In this document: piece after piece, positions 7,988 to 17,560 of the stretch
Position numbering within the stretch: position 1 is the first letter of the stretch
How the letters are laid out: the number at the start of each line of letters is the position of its first letter
From: Carboxylicivirga taeanensis
Lineage (GTDB): Bacteria; Bacteroidota; Bacteroidia; Bacteroidales; Marinilabiliaceae
Length of the DNA stretch: 64,000 bases
Reading direction: 5' to 3'
NCBI RefSeq assembly: GCF_051851475.1
Contig: NZ_JBPUSJ010000006.1
Span: 266,734 to 330,733 of the forward strand
The notes under the pieces: generated by a model
What the model saw: only the letters and a program-made list of their open reading frames with translations
Databases searched by the model: none
What the model was told of the DNA's origin: nothing
Program-made: the position numbers and the translations under genes

Positions 7988-10900
7988 ATGAAAAGACAGT
8001 CAAATCTTTTTAAGTTACTGTTTATTATTGTTGCCCTATTTAGTTTTTCGGCTTTATATGCGCAACAAATGACAGTGTCGGGTACGGTTACTGATGCTGC
8101 GGACGGAATGCCATTGCCAGGCGTTACTGTTGCAGTTAAAGGGACTACCACAGGTACAATTACCATGCCTGATGGACAATTCACCTTAAATGTAGAGAAT
8201 GGGCAAACACTGGTTTTCTCATTCATCGGTTATAAATCACAAGAAGTTGTGGCAAGTAACACAACTATTAACATCGCATTAGAAGAAGATGTGATAGGAA
8301 TGGAAGAGGTAGTGGTGATTGGGTATGGTTCAGTCAAGAAGGAAGATGCTACTGGTTCCGTAATTGCTGTTAGCGCTGATGATTTTAACCAGGGAGCAAT
8401 TGCTTCACCACAAGACCTAATTGTTGGTAAGACTTCGGGTGTTCAGATTACTTCTGCCGGAGGTGCTCCAGGTGCAGGCTCAACCATTAGAATTCGTGGA
8501 GGTGCATCTTTATCGGCAAATAATGAGCCGTTATTCGTTATTGATGGTGTACCGGTTGCATCAGATGATATTAACGGTATTTCAAACCCATTAGCAACTA
8601 TAAACCCTGATGATATCGAGACGTTTACAGTTTTAAAGGATGCCTCAGCTACTGCTATTTATGGTTCACGAGCATCTAATGGTGTGATCATTGTTACTAC
8701 CAAGAAGGGTTCTAAAGGTCAGCCATTCTCTGTAAATTATTCTGGTAAGTTTTCAGTTGGCACAGCAAATGATAGGGTAAGTGTTTATGGAGCAAATAAG
8801 TATCGTGAATTAGTTGAAAGCTTATATGGCCCTGATTCTGATAATCCAACTCCGGCTGCTATAGAAGCACTTGGAACGGCTAATACAGACTGGCAAGATG
8901 AAATTTATCAAACTGCTTTTGGTCAGGATCATAATGTTAGTATACAAGGAGGTTTAGATTTTATGCCATATCGTTTTTCATATGGATATAATAACCAAGA
9001 TGGGGTATTAAAAACGTCAAATATTGAACGACATTCATTGAGTTTAAATCTGAATCCTACTTTTTTTGATAACCATTTAAAAACAACTTTAAATGCCAAA
9101 GGAAGTTTTGTAAATAATTCTTTTGCAAATGAAGGAGCCATTGGAGCAGCTGTGGGAATGGATCCTACGCAGCCAGTTTATAAGTTTTATGGGCATGAAA
9201 ATGGAGAACAATGGGGAGGCTACTTTCAGTGGATTGATCCTGCTACAGGTGTACCTCGTCAGTTTGCTCCTCGCAACCCATTGGCATTGTTAGAGCAGCA
9301 GACAGATTATTCTGATGTGCAACGGGCCATTGTTAATTTAAGCCTTGATTATAAGTTTCATTTTTTACCAGAAATGAATGCTGTGGTTAATTTAGGAATT
9401 GACCATTCAGATAGTGAAGGAGATCGTGTTGTTTCACCTGATTCCGGAGCAGAATACGAGAGCGCTGAAATTAGGGGCGTTAAGGCCTACTACGATCAGC
9501 AAAAAACTAATAAAGTTCTTGATATGTATCTGAAGTATCAGAGGTCAATTGGAATGCATACTTTTGATATAATGGGTGGTTATTCATGGCAACATTTTAA
9601 GAATGAGGGATATAATTATGAGAATGACTATTATGATATTCGTGAAACACCTACTACTGACCGTCCATTTGCCGGAGAAAATTATCTGATTTCTTATTAT
9701 GGTCGCTTTAACTACACATTGAACGATAAATATTTACTTACGGGTACTATTCGCCGTGATGGAACTTCTCGATTTGCCGATGGTAACCGTTGGGGTACAT
9801 TCCCTGCCTTTGCCTTTGCTTGGAAAATGAAGGAGGAGAGTTTCTTGAAAAATGTTGATGTTCTTTCCGATTTGAAACTCCGTTTAGGATGGGGAGTAAC
9901 TGGTCAGCAGGATGTTACAGGTAATGATTACGTTGGTTATGGTACTTACACACTATCAGATAACGGCGCCATGTACATTTTAGGAGATACGTGGTATAAT
10001 ACCTACCGACCGAATGCTTATAATCCAAACTTGAAATGGGAGGAAACAACAAGTACGAATGTGGGAATTGATTTTGCATTCTTAAACAGTCGTATTAGTG
10101 GTTCGGTTGATTATTACTATCGAGAAACAACAGACTTGCTGAACATGATTACTGTCGCGGCTGGAACTTCTTTGTCAGATAGAATTGTATCTAACGTTGG
10201 TAGTTTAGAGAATCAAGGGGTTGAAGTTAATCTATTGGGTCGAATAATTTCCAAACAAGATTTATATTGGGAAGTTGGCGCTAACATGACCTATAATAAA
10301 AATGAAATTACTAAGCTTACAGCAGTTGATGATCCAAACTATGTAGGTGTACCTTCTGGGGATCTGGGTTCTGGTAACTTTATTCAAATGAATTCAGTTG
10401 GACAACCTATAAACACTTTTTATGTATACGAACAAGTTTACGATCAAGCAGGTAATCCGCTCGAAGGAGTGTATGTAGATCAGAATAGGGATGGTGTAAT
10501 AAATTCTGATGACCGTATTTATTATGGTAATGCCACACCAGATGTATTAGTCGGTATTAATTCAACTCTTAGATACAAGAACTGGGATTTTAGCTTGAGT
10601 GGTCGTTTCCAATTTGGTGCTCAAATTTACAACGGAGTAGCAGAAGGTGGAGCCAACTATGTAAACGTATATAATGCAACAACGCAAGCACTTTCCAATA
10701 AAATGACTGCTGCTGATGAAACAAACTTCTTATACAGTGAAGAACAAAGAAAATTTTCATCTCATTGGATTGAAAATGCAGACTTCTTTAGATTAGATAA
10801 CCTTTCTGTTGGTTACAGCTTCAAATCAGTATTTGGTTTGGATGGTTCAAACCTAAGATTATCATTGACTGGTCAGAATTTACTTCTTATATCAGATTAT

Positions 10901-10993
10901 TCTGGTCTAGATCCGGAGGTGTTTAGTGGAATTGATAACAACATATTCCCAAGACCGACAACGATAATGTTTGGTGTTAATTTTGGATTCTAA
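7988..10993 (+). CDS. susC: SusC/RagA-family TonB-dependent outer membrane transporter
   Basis: The 1001-residue protein has a signal peptide (about residues 1-25, ending LYAQ), a carboxypeptidase-regulatory-like domain (VSGTVTDAADGMPLPGV), the plug entry EEVVVIGYGSVKKEDATGSV, the SusC signature GSRASNGVIIVTTKKG near residue 230, and a C-terminal beta-barrel ending in FGVNFGF. It forms the outer-membrane channel that takes up maltooligosaccharides using TonB energy, with SusD as its lid. susD begins 12 bases later. The operon carries a LacI-type operator and a matching promoter upstream. The substrate is inferred from the neighbouring GH13 and GH65 genes. Confidence 0.95.
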   Translation: MKRQSNLFKLLFIIVALFSFSALYAQQMTVSGTVTDAADGMPLPGVTVAVKGTTTGTITMPDGQFTLNVENGQTLVFSFIGYKSQEVVASNTTINIALEEDVIGMEEVVVIGYGSVKKEDATGSVIAVSADDFNQGAIASPQDLIVGKTSGVQITSAGGAPGAGSTIRIRGGASLSANNEPLFVIDGVPVASDDINGISNPLATINPDDIETFTVLKDASATAIYGSRASNGVIIVTTKKGSKGQPFSVNYSGKFSVGTANDRVSVYGANKYRELVESLYGPDSDNPTPAAIEALGTANTDWQDEIYQTAFGQDHNVSIQGGLDFMPYRFSYGYNNQDGVLKTSNIERHSLSLNLNPTFFDNHLKTTLNAKGSFVNNSFANEGAIGAAVGMDPTQPVYKFYGHENGEQWGGYFQWIDPATGVPRQFAPRNPLALLEQQTDYSDVQRAIVNLSLDYKFHFLPEMNAVVNLGIDHSDSEGDRVVSPDSGAEYESAEIRGVKAYYDQQKTNKVLDMYLKYQRSIGMHTFDIMGGYSWQHFKNEGYNYENDYYDIRETPTTDRPFAGENYLISYYGRFNYTLNDKYLLTGTIRRDGTSRFADGNRWGTFPAFAFAWKMKEESFLKNVDVLSDLKLRLGWGVTGQQDVTGNDYVGYGTYTLSDNGAMYILGDTWYNTYRPNAYNPNLKWEETTSTNVGIDFAFLNSRISGSVDYYYRETTDLLNMITVAAGTSLSDRIVSNVGSLENQGVEVNLLGRIISKQDLYWEVGANMTYNKNEITKLTAVDDPNYVGVPSGDLGSGNFIQMNSVGQPINTFYVYEQVYDQAGNPLEGVYVDQNRDGVINSDDRIYYGNATPDVLVGINSTLRYKNWDFSLSGRFQFGAQIYNGVAEGGANYVNVYNATTQALSNKMTAADETNFLYSEEQRKFSSHWIENADFFRLDNLSVGYSFKSVFGLDGSNLRLSLTGQNLLLISDYSGLDPEVFSGIDNNIFPRPTTIMFGVNFGF

Positions 10994-11005
10994 AAAAGTA
11001 AGATC

Positions 11006-12622
11006 ATGAAAAAGTTAATTGTATATATATTTCTTCTTGCAGGTGTATTATCTGCTTGTGAGGATGATTTAAATGTAAAGCCAATCGATCCCAATTTAGT
11101 ATTTGGAGAGGAAGTTTATTCTTCATTGGAAGGTTATAAACAAGTATTGGCTAAGATTTATGGTAGTTATCATGTTGCGGGACAATATGGTGATGACAAT
11201 GAGAGTGATTTATCTACCATTTCAGATGGTGGTATGTCAGCCTACTTGCGTAACTATTGGAATTTACAAGAGTTACCAACGGGTGAATGCATGAATGCTT
11301 GGAATGATGGAGGTTTAGTAGCTATTCAGAACGGAGTTTGGTCGGCAGATAACCAGTATGTGGCTGGTATGTTCTATCGTTTATACTACATGATATCATT
11401 GACCAATGAGTTTCTTAGAGAATCAGCTGGTGGGGGAGTTGTGGAAGCTAATCCAGATGAGTTTAAACAAATGCGTGCAGAAGCCAAGTTAGTCAGAGCA
11501 ATAGCTTATTATCATGGAATCGATTTATATGGTAAAATGGCTATCATCGATGAAAACTCAACAGAAGCATATCCAACGCCTGCAACAAGAGTTGAACTAT
11601 TTAATTGGATCGTAGATCAGCTGGAAAATGAAATTATTCCAGCACTGCCAGCCGCTGGTAATGGAGAATACGGACGCATGGATGCAGGAACTGCGTATAT
11701 GGTTTTGGCAAAAATGTATATCAACGCCGTTAACTTCTCCGGAGTCGAAAATCCTGTTGAAGGAAAAACGAGTTATGATGAGGTTATTAAATATACTGAG
11801 ATGGTCAATGCAGCCTATACATTTGAGCCTAATTATTTGAAATTATTTTCGATAGATAATGATGAAGCTGAGGGGATCATTTTTGGTTTAGCCATCGATG
11901 CATCAAAAACACAAGGGTTCTCGGCTAGTCAATACATTATGTCTGCAGGTACTAATGGTGCACTAGGGAATCACGTTGGAAACCCGTCTAGTAACTGGGG
12001 AGGTAATCATGCAACCCGTTCGGTATACGACAAATTTCAGTCACGACCCGCTGGGGATATGCGAGCCAAAACGCAGAATATTAGCGAAAACTTAGAGTAC
12101 AACACAACAATGGTCATTAACGCTGGTTTGGATATGGATAACCCACTAGATTTTACTCAAGGGGTTAATGTGACTAAATTTAAGAATAGAACGAGCGATG
12201 GAACTTCTAATGGTGCAGACCCCTATTTTGTTGATACTGATTATCCAATGTTTCGTTTAGCCGATTCTTATTTAATGTATGCTGAAGCAGTTGTTCGAGG
12301 TGGTAATGGAACAAGGGATAAGGCACTTGGATATGTTAACGAGGTTATTGAAAGGGCTTACGGTAACGCTGATAATAATATCTCTGATGCAGATCTAACC
12401 CTTGACTTCCTTTTAGAGGAACGTGGGCGTGAATTTTACTGGGAAGGATATCGTCGTCAGGACTTGATTCGCTTTGGTAAGTTTACGACTGGTGATTACT
12501 TATGGCCATGGAAAGGTGGTGTAATCAATGGACGTTCATTAGGTGCTCATCGGACAGTCTATCCTGTTCCTTCTTCAGAATTAGCAGCGAATCCCAATGC
12601 TGTGCAGAATGATAACTATTAA
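11006..12622 (+). CDS. susD: SusD-family starch-binding outer membrane lipoprotein
   Basis: The 538-residue protein begins with a lipoprotein signal, MKKLIVYIFLLAGVLSAC, with Cys18 as the predicted acylated residue. The rest is the alpha-helical RagB/SusD fold: a TPR-like N-terminal region (FYRLYYMISLTNEFL, MRAEAKLVRAIAYYHGIDLYG) and the usual C-terminal LLEERGREFYWEGYRRQDLIRFGKF. SusD proteins sit on the outer face of the outer membrane, bind the glycan and open and close over SusC. It lies 12 bases after susC and 18 bases before susE. Confidence 0.95.
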   Translation: MKKLIVYIFLLAGVLSACEDDLNVKPIDPNLVFGEEVYSSLEGYKQVLAKIYGSYHVAGQYGDDNESDLSTISDGGMSAYLRNYWNLQELPTGECMNAWNDGGLVAIQNGVWSADNQYVAGMFYRLYYMISLTNEFLRESAGGGVVEANPDEFKQMRAEAKLVRAIAYYHGIDLYGKMAIIDENSTEAYPTPATRVELFNWIVDQLENEIIPALPAAGNGEYGRMDAGTAYMVLAKMYINAVNFSGVENPVEGKTSYDEVIKYTEMVNAAYTFEPNYLKLFSIDNDEAEGIIFGLAIDASKTQGFSASQYIMSAGTNGALGNHVGNPSSNWGGNHATRSVYDKFQSRPAGDMRAKTQNISENLEYNTTMVINAGLDMDNPLDFTQGVNVTKFKNRTSDGTSNGADPYFVDTDYPMFRLADSYLMYAEAVVRGGNGTRDKALGYVNEVIERAYGNADNNISDADLTLDFLLEERGREFYWEGYRRQDLIRFGKFTTGDYLWPWKGGVINGRSLGAHRTVYPVPSSELAANPNAVQNDNY

Positions 12623-12640
12623 TAAGTTAGATTTAAGATT

Positions 12641-13753
12641 ATGAAAAGATTATATAAGTTGTTCTTAGTTTTAGTTGCTTTTACGACTGTGATGTCATCT
12701 TGTTCAGAAGACAAAGAGCTTGTGAAAATAATGAATCCCGAAGATGTAGATGCACCTGTTGTAACAGAGCCTTTGTCAGGTGATGGCTTTGCGTTGTCCT
12801 TGGAAGATAAAGATGAGGTGGCGATGGTAATCCGTTGGGATAAGCCAGACTTTGGAGTGGATATTAAGATTGATTTTTCAGTTGACCTTGATTTAAAAGG
12901 AGGTGACTTTAGTTCCGCTAGCAATTTAGCAATAACAACTGAAGATACTCTATCCCTTACCCATGCCGAGTTAAATAAGAAACTTCTTGAAATGGGATTA
13001 AAGGCGGGTCAGGAAGCGGAAGTTGATATTAGAATCGAGTCGACTGTTAATTATCAAATACCAGAAGACTATAGTGAAGTAGTTACAATTAAAGTAACAC
13101 CCTATTCAACCATATTCCCATCGATCTATATGATTGGAGCTGGTGTTGGAGGTTGGGATCCTGCTTTAGCAGTTGAGATAGCCTCAACTGGAGAGCCACA
13201 GAAATATTACACAAAAGCGTATTTTGACTCAGATGGAGACGGAAACTTCCGATTCTTTACTAATCCGGATTGGGGGTCATCTCTTGGTGGTTGGGACGTT
13301 TTTACAAATTATCCTGCTGAATATTTACAGCCAAAAGCTGGCGATGGGGATCCTAACTTCGAGTTTATTGGTACTACCGGTTGGTATGAAATTTGGGTTG
13401 ATGAAGGAACTGGCACGATCCAAATGAAAGCAACGTCGGAACCATCTTTGTATTTGACTGGTGACGCAACTCACGGTTGGGGATGGACAGAGCCAACTTC
13501 ATTGGAGTGGGTTGGTCACTTTATTTGGGAAGGTGATGTGGATTTTAACAATGGAGGTGCATTCAGATGTTTTGAGCAGGCAGATTGGGGACCTGTAGGG
13601 TATGGTCATGATGTTTTGACAACGTTTGATACAGATTATATAATTATAGCAGAAGATCATGGAGACCCTAATTGGTACTTTGTTGCTCAAACAGGAAACT
13701 ATCATGTTGTGGTAAATAAGAGAGAAGCTACAATTACCATTTCTGCCAACTAA
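12641..13753 (+). CDS. susE: SusE/SusF-type surface starch-binding lipoprotein
   Basis: The 370-residue protein has a lipobox (TTVMSSC, Cys20) and an Ig-like SusE N-terminal domain. Two related C-terminal modules follow, opening with YMIGAGVGGWDP and YLTGDATHGWGW. Each has the aromatic-rich pattern and the NPDWG or QADWG element of SusE/SusF carbohydrate-binding modules. It would be a surface-anchored starch binder that helps hold substrate for the amylase and SusCD. It is the third gene of the operon. A strong terminator follows 21 bases after the stop, before the amylase gene. The choice between SusE and SusF names is not possible here; two binding modules favour SusE. Confidence 0.85.
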   Translation: MKRLYKLFLVLVAFTTVMSSCSEDKELVKIMNPEDVDAPVVTEPLSGDGFALSLEDKDEVAMVIRWDKPDFGVDIKIDFSVDLDLKGGDFSSASNLAITTEDTLSLTHAELNKKLLEMGLKAGQEAEVDIRIESTVNYQIPEDYSEVVTIKVTPYSTIFPSIYMIGAGVGGWDPALAVEIASTGEPQKYYTKAYFDSDGDGNFRFFTNPDWGSSLGGWDVFTNYPAEYLQPKAGDGDPNFEFIGTTGWYEIWVDEGTGTIQMKATSEPSLYLTGDATHGWGWTEPTSLEWVGHFIWEGDVDFNNGGAFRCFEQADWGPVGYGHDVLTTFDTDYIIIAEDHGDPNWYFVAQTGNYHVVVNKREATITISAN

Positions 13754-13774
13754 CCAGATAAAATTGTTATAGTA

Positions 13775-13803
13775 AAAGCCGCCCATTGTGGCGGCTTTTT
13801 TTT
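13775..13803 (+). terminator. intrinsic terminator between susE and the amylase gene
   Basis: AAAGCCGCC and GGCGGCTTT form a nine-pair stem with a run of eight T residues. It ends 12 bases before the amylase start codon, so the amylase would need read-through. Confidence 0.85.
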
Positions 13804-13814
13804 AAACAACAACT

Positions 13815-16616
13815 ATGAGAGATAATTACCAGATAAAGTTTCTTAGGCAGGTAGCGTTGTACTTGTGTCTGCTTCTGTTTTCAGGGCATATGGTGGCACA
13901 GGTGGTGACCACCGATCCGGCAATTCCGGTTTTGTCCAAGCCAGTCACCATTACTTTTCATGCCGATCAAGGCACGCAGGGCTTGATGGACTATGAAGGT
14001 GATGTGTATGCCCACACCGGGGTCATTACTAACCAGAGTGCTAGCGGTAGTGATTGGAAGTATGCACCCAGCTGGGGCGATAACAATGCTAAATACAAGA
14101 TGGAACGCGTTTCCGCCAATCAATATACGCTCACAATTTCACCAAATATTCGTGATTATTACGGCGTGCCAGCATCGGAAGATATCAAGCAGATGGCTTT
14201 TGTTTTTCGCAGTGCCGATAATACCAAAGAAGGTAAAGATACTGGCAACAAGGATATTTTTGTTGATGTGACTAATGAACAGCTGTCCGTAACCATTAGT
14301 AGTCCGCTCAACAATTCGATCTATGAAAGTGGTTCAACCGTGCAGGTCCAGGTGAATGCTATTATGAATAATGACTTGCAACTCAAGGTCAATGATGAAG
14401 TTGTGGCCACCAGTTCAGGGCAGTCAATTGTGCACGCTATCACCAATGTTACTTTGGATGAATATCAGCTGGAAGCCATTGCATCTGATGCCAATGGGTC
14501 GGTATCTGCTATCACCAAGTTTTTCGTCAGAGGGGAAGTGGTTCATGAACCAATGCCCAAACAATTATTGCGTGGTGTTAATGTGATGGATGCCAATACC
14601 GCAACAGTTGTGTTGTACGCGCCAAATAAAGAATATGTATATTTAATGGGCGACTTCAATAATTGGGAGCCATCCAATTCTGCCATGATGAAAAAGGACG
14701 GTGACTATTTTTGGTTAACACTCAACGGCTTGGATGACACAAAGGAATATGCCTATCAGTTTTGGATAGGGAGTGACCTAAAGGTGGCCGACCCTTACGC
14801 CACAAAAATACTGGACCCGTGGAATGATCAGTATATTCCCGAGCAAATTTACCCTGATCTAAAAGCTTATCCTGCAGGAAAAACAGATGGTATTGTAAGT
14901 GCGTTTACTACTGCTGAACAAAGCTTTAACTGGGAGGTACCCAACTTTGTAGCGCCAGCACCCGAGAAACTGGTGATTTATGAAGTGCTTATTCGTGATT
15001 TTACGGCCAATAAGGATATCAAAACCATCACAGACACCTTGTCGTATTTGAAACGGCTCGGAGTAAATGCCATTGAGCTAATGCCTTTTAATGAGTTTGA
15101 AGGAAATGACAGCTGGGGCTATAATCCGTCGTTTTATTTTGCTGCAGACAAGGCCTACGGCACCGTTGACGATTATAAAACGTTTATAGATGAGTGCCAC
15201 AAAGCAGGAATAGCAGTTATCATGGACATGGTATTGAACCATTCTTATGGACAGTCCCCTTTTGCCCAAATGTACCTGGGGCCTGATGGCAAACCATTGA
15301 ACAATCCTTGGTACAATGCTGAATCAAATATTGAGAATCCGGGTTTAAGTTGGGGCTATGACTTTAACCATGAAAGTTTGGATACCCAGGAATTGGTCGA
15401 TAGCATTTGTAGTTATTGGATGAGTGAATATAAAGTGGATGGTTTTCGTTTTGATTTTACAAAAGGATTTTCCAATACACCTTTTACAATTGCACATGAT
15501 GAGTGGGCCAATGGGCCCGATGCTGATAGAGTAAGCCTTTTGAAAAGGATGGCCGATGAAATTTGGAAACGCAAAAGCGATGCTTTGGTTATTTTTGAGC
15601 ACCTGGCTGATAATGCCGAAGAATTGGAGCTAGCCAATCATGGAATATTGCTATGGGGCAATGCCAATCATTCATTTAATGAAGCTACAATGGGGTATGC
15701 CTCTGATTTCTCCTGGACATCTTACCAAAAAAGAGGCTGGGATAAGCCGCACATTGTCAATTATATGGAAAGCCACGATGAGGAACGTATCATGTATAAA
15801 AACCTGCAATATGGCAATGCTAGTGGCGACTACAATGTTAAATTAGAAGCGACAGCTTTACGGCGCACAGAGGCCGCCGCAGCCATGTTGATGGCCATCC
15901 CCGGACCGACGATGATTTGGCAGTTTGGCGAGCTGGGTTTCGATTTAAGTATTAACCGTTGTACAGATGGGTCTAACAGTAATGATTGCAGATTGGCGCC
16001 TAAACCACCCGTTTGGGAGTATCAAAACAGTGCTGAGCGCCGACGTTTGTTTAAAGTCTATCAGCTAATGATTGATTACAAGAAAAACGAGCCCGTTTTT
16101 TCAACTGCCGACTACTCGATGGATGTGGCAGGAACCACTAAGCGAATTGAGTTAAACATGAGTGGTTCAGACATTCGGATGGTGGCTAACTTTGGCGTAA
16201 CAGCTGCCACTATAACGCCTAATTTTAGTACGACAGGAAAGTGGTACGATATTTTTGCACGCGATAGCATCAATGTAACTGACCGGCAGATGGAACTTAC
16301 CTTGAAACCTGGGGAGTATCTGATGTATAGCCAAAAGAAACTAACGGGCTTTGACCAGCCTACTTCGGTTAAAGATCCTTCAGAGAGCTCACAATTATTG
16401 GTTGGTCCAAATCCTTTTAAAAATCAGATACATATTACCACCCGATCCAGCAATGCTTCATACGAACTCTATAGTTTAGCAGGGGCGTTATTAAAGAAGG
16501 GATGGTTGTATCATCAAAAAACAACTTTCTACTGGGGCGAGTTGCCTCAGGGCCATTACCTCTTGCGTGTTAGCGATAATGAAAGTACCGAAGTACTTAA
16601 GCTTGTCAAACAATAG
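13815..16616 (+). CDS. GH13 alpha-amylase with T9SS sorting domain
   Basis: This 933-residue secreted enzyme has a signal peptide (about residues 1-28), a beta-rich N-terminal region, an Ig-like segment (about 158-240) and a CBM48-like E-set module (VYLMGDFNNWEPSN). A GH13 barrel follows with nucleophile Asp547 (GFRFDF), acid/base Glu595 (VIFEHLAD) and transition-state Asp655 (ESHDEE). The C-terminus (VGPNPFKNQIHI to the end) is a type IX secretion sorting domain, so the protein should be exported across the outer membrane and probably held at the surface. It would cut starch or glycogen into oligosaccharides for SusCDE. It lacks its own visible promoter and starts 12 bases after the susE terminator. 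Precise specificity (amylase or pullulanase-like) is unresolved. Confidence 0.92.
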   Translation: MRDNYQIKFLRQVALYLCLLLFSGHMVAQVVTTDPAIPVLSKPVTITFHADQGTQGLMDYEGDVYAHTGVITNQSASGSDWKYAPSWGDNNAKYKMERVSANQYTLTISPNIRDYYGVPASEDIKQMAFVFRSADNTKEGKDTGNKDIFVDVTNEQLSVTISSPLNNSIYESGSTVQVQVNAIMNNDLQLKVNDEVVATSSGQSIVHAITNVTLDEYQLEAIASDANGSVSAITKFFVRGEVVHEPMPKQLLRGVNVMDANTATVVLYAPNKEYVYLMGDFNNWEPSNSAMMKKDGDYFWLTLNGLDDTKEYAYQFWIGSDLKVADPYATKILDPWNDQYIPEQIYPDLKAYPAGKTDGIVSAFTTAEQSFNWEVPNFVAPAPEKLVIYEVLIRDFTANKDIKTITDTLSYLKRLGVNAIELMPFNEFEGNDSWGYNPSFYFAADKAYGTVDDYKTFIDECHKAGIAVIMDMVLNHSYGQSPFAQMYLGPDGKPLNNPWYNAESNIENPGLSWGYDFNHESLDTQELVDSICSYWMSEYKVDGFRFDFTKGFSNTPFTIAHDEWANGPDADRVSLLKRMADEIWKRKSDALVIFEHLADNAEELELANHGILLWGNANHSFNEATMGYASDFSWTSYQKRGWDKPHIVNYMESHDEERIMYKNLQYGNASGDYNVKLEATALRRTEAAAAMLMAIPGPTMIWQFGELGFDLSINRCTDGSNSNDCRLAPKPPVWEYQNSAERRRLFKVYQLMIDYKKNEPVFSTADYSMDVAGTTKRIELNMSGSDIRMVANFGVTAATITPNFSTTGKWYDIFARDSINVTDRQMELTLKPGEYLMYSQKKLTGFDQPTSVKDPSESSQLLVGPNPFKNQIHITTRSSNASYELYSLAGALLKKGWLYHQKTTFYWGELPQGHYLLRVSDNESTEVLKLVKQ

Positions 16617-16623
16617 TTATGCG

Positions 16624-16655
16624 GAGAGGCTGTTAGTTTTAGCAGCCTCTTTTTA
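16624..16655 (+). terminator. intrinsic terminator of the sus/amylase operon
   Basis: AGAGGCTG and CAGCCTCT form an eight-pair stem followed by five T residues and ATTT. It overlaps the stop codon of the convergent sugar transferase gene. Confidence 0.8.
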
Positions 16656-17339
16656 TTTCCCCTCCGCTTTTATCAGGGTTCTGAGCGTATAAACAAATAC
16701 TCTTAGGTCAAGGCTCATAGAGTAGTTTCTGGTATAAAACAGTTCCAGTTTGATGCGACGAAGCATTTCTGTTTTGTTTTCAGCATATCCATAAAGGACC
16801 TGACCCAACGAGGTAATGCCAGGTTTTACATTGAGTAGTTCGTTAAAACAAGGCTCATCTTTGGCCAGTTGCTCAATGTAATATTGTCTTTCTGGCCGGG
16901 GGCCAATTACGGACATATCGCCTTTAAGTACATTCCAAAATTGGGGAAATTCATCGAGCCGCCATTTCCTTAAAAAGCGGCCGAAAGGAGTTACTCTGGC
17001 ATCGTTTTGCGAAGAGAGGGCCGGACCATCTTTTTCAGCGTCCATATACATAGTTCTGAATTTGAGAATAATAAATTTACGTCCTCCTTTTCCAATGCGT
17101 TCTTGTCTGTAAATAAATGGTCCTGCTGAATCTTTTTTAATCTTCCAGTAAATAAGCGGTACAAATGGAAGAATCAATAACAGACCCACTAACGAAACTG
17201 CAATGTCGCAGCAACGTTTGATTGCTGCTGCAGTTAGTGCCCATTTATAGGGCGTAGTTTGCAGCTGAGGCTCGCTTTTTGCAATTCTCTTACTTATTTC
17301 TTCATTGTAATTATATATATCTAGCTGAGCAAGTTGCAT
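16653..17339 (-). CDS. bacterial sugar transferase (undecaprenyl-phosphate sugar phosphotransferase)
   Basis: The C-terminal two thirds match the bacterial sugar transferase family: a membrane helix (CCDIAVSLVGLLLILPFVPLIY), then YRQERIGKGGRKFIILKFRTM, RVTPFGRFLRKWRLDEFPQFWNVLKGDMSVIGPRPE and KPGITSLGQV. Such enzymes attach the first sugar phosphate to undecaprenyl phosphate to begin exopolysaccharide or O-antigen synthesis at the inner membrane. At about 228 residues it is the short, single-helix form without the long membrane N-terminus of WcaJ. I start it at ATG 17339 because AGGGGG lies six bases upstream; an in-frame ATG at 17360 is the alternative. No other polysaccharide genes are adjacent. 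Confidence 0.88.
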   Translation of the reverse strand: MQLAQLDIYNYNEEISKRIAKSEPQLQTTPYKWALTAAAIKRCCDIAVSLVGLLLILPFVPLIYWKIKKDSAGPFIYRQERIGKGGRKFIILKFRTMYMDAEKDGPALSSQNDARVTPFGRFLRKWRLDEFPQFWNVLKGDMSVIGPRPERQYYIEQLAKDEPCFNELLNVKPGITSLGQVLYGYAENKTEMLRRIKLELFYTRNYSMSLDLRVFVYTLRTLIKAEGK

Positions 17340-17547
17340 AGTATTCCCCCTGTCATTCAAAAGTTTTCCCTTAGTATCTATGCTAAGAATAACGCAGGTG
17401 TAATAGGTTTTAGTATACCTTCTTCTCTAAATTATTCGATCAGGGCTCTATCTTACCGCTTATGGCAGGTGGCGGTGTTATTAAAAAGAGTATTAAGGAT
17501 GGCAGCTAAACAGTGAGGCTCTCCTCATGGTAATTCGAATAAAACAC

Positions 17548-17555
17548 TATTTTTG
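17548..17555 (+). promoter_or_regulatory. candidate -7 box of pcm, abutting the start codon
   Basis: TATTTTTG fits TAnnTTTG and ends five bases before the pcm ATG, so the transcript would be nearly leaderless. No good -33 TTTG is seen at 19 bases. Confidence 0.35.
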
Positions 17556-17560
17556 CGGCC

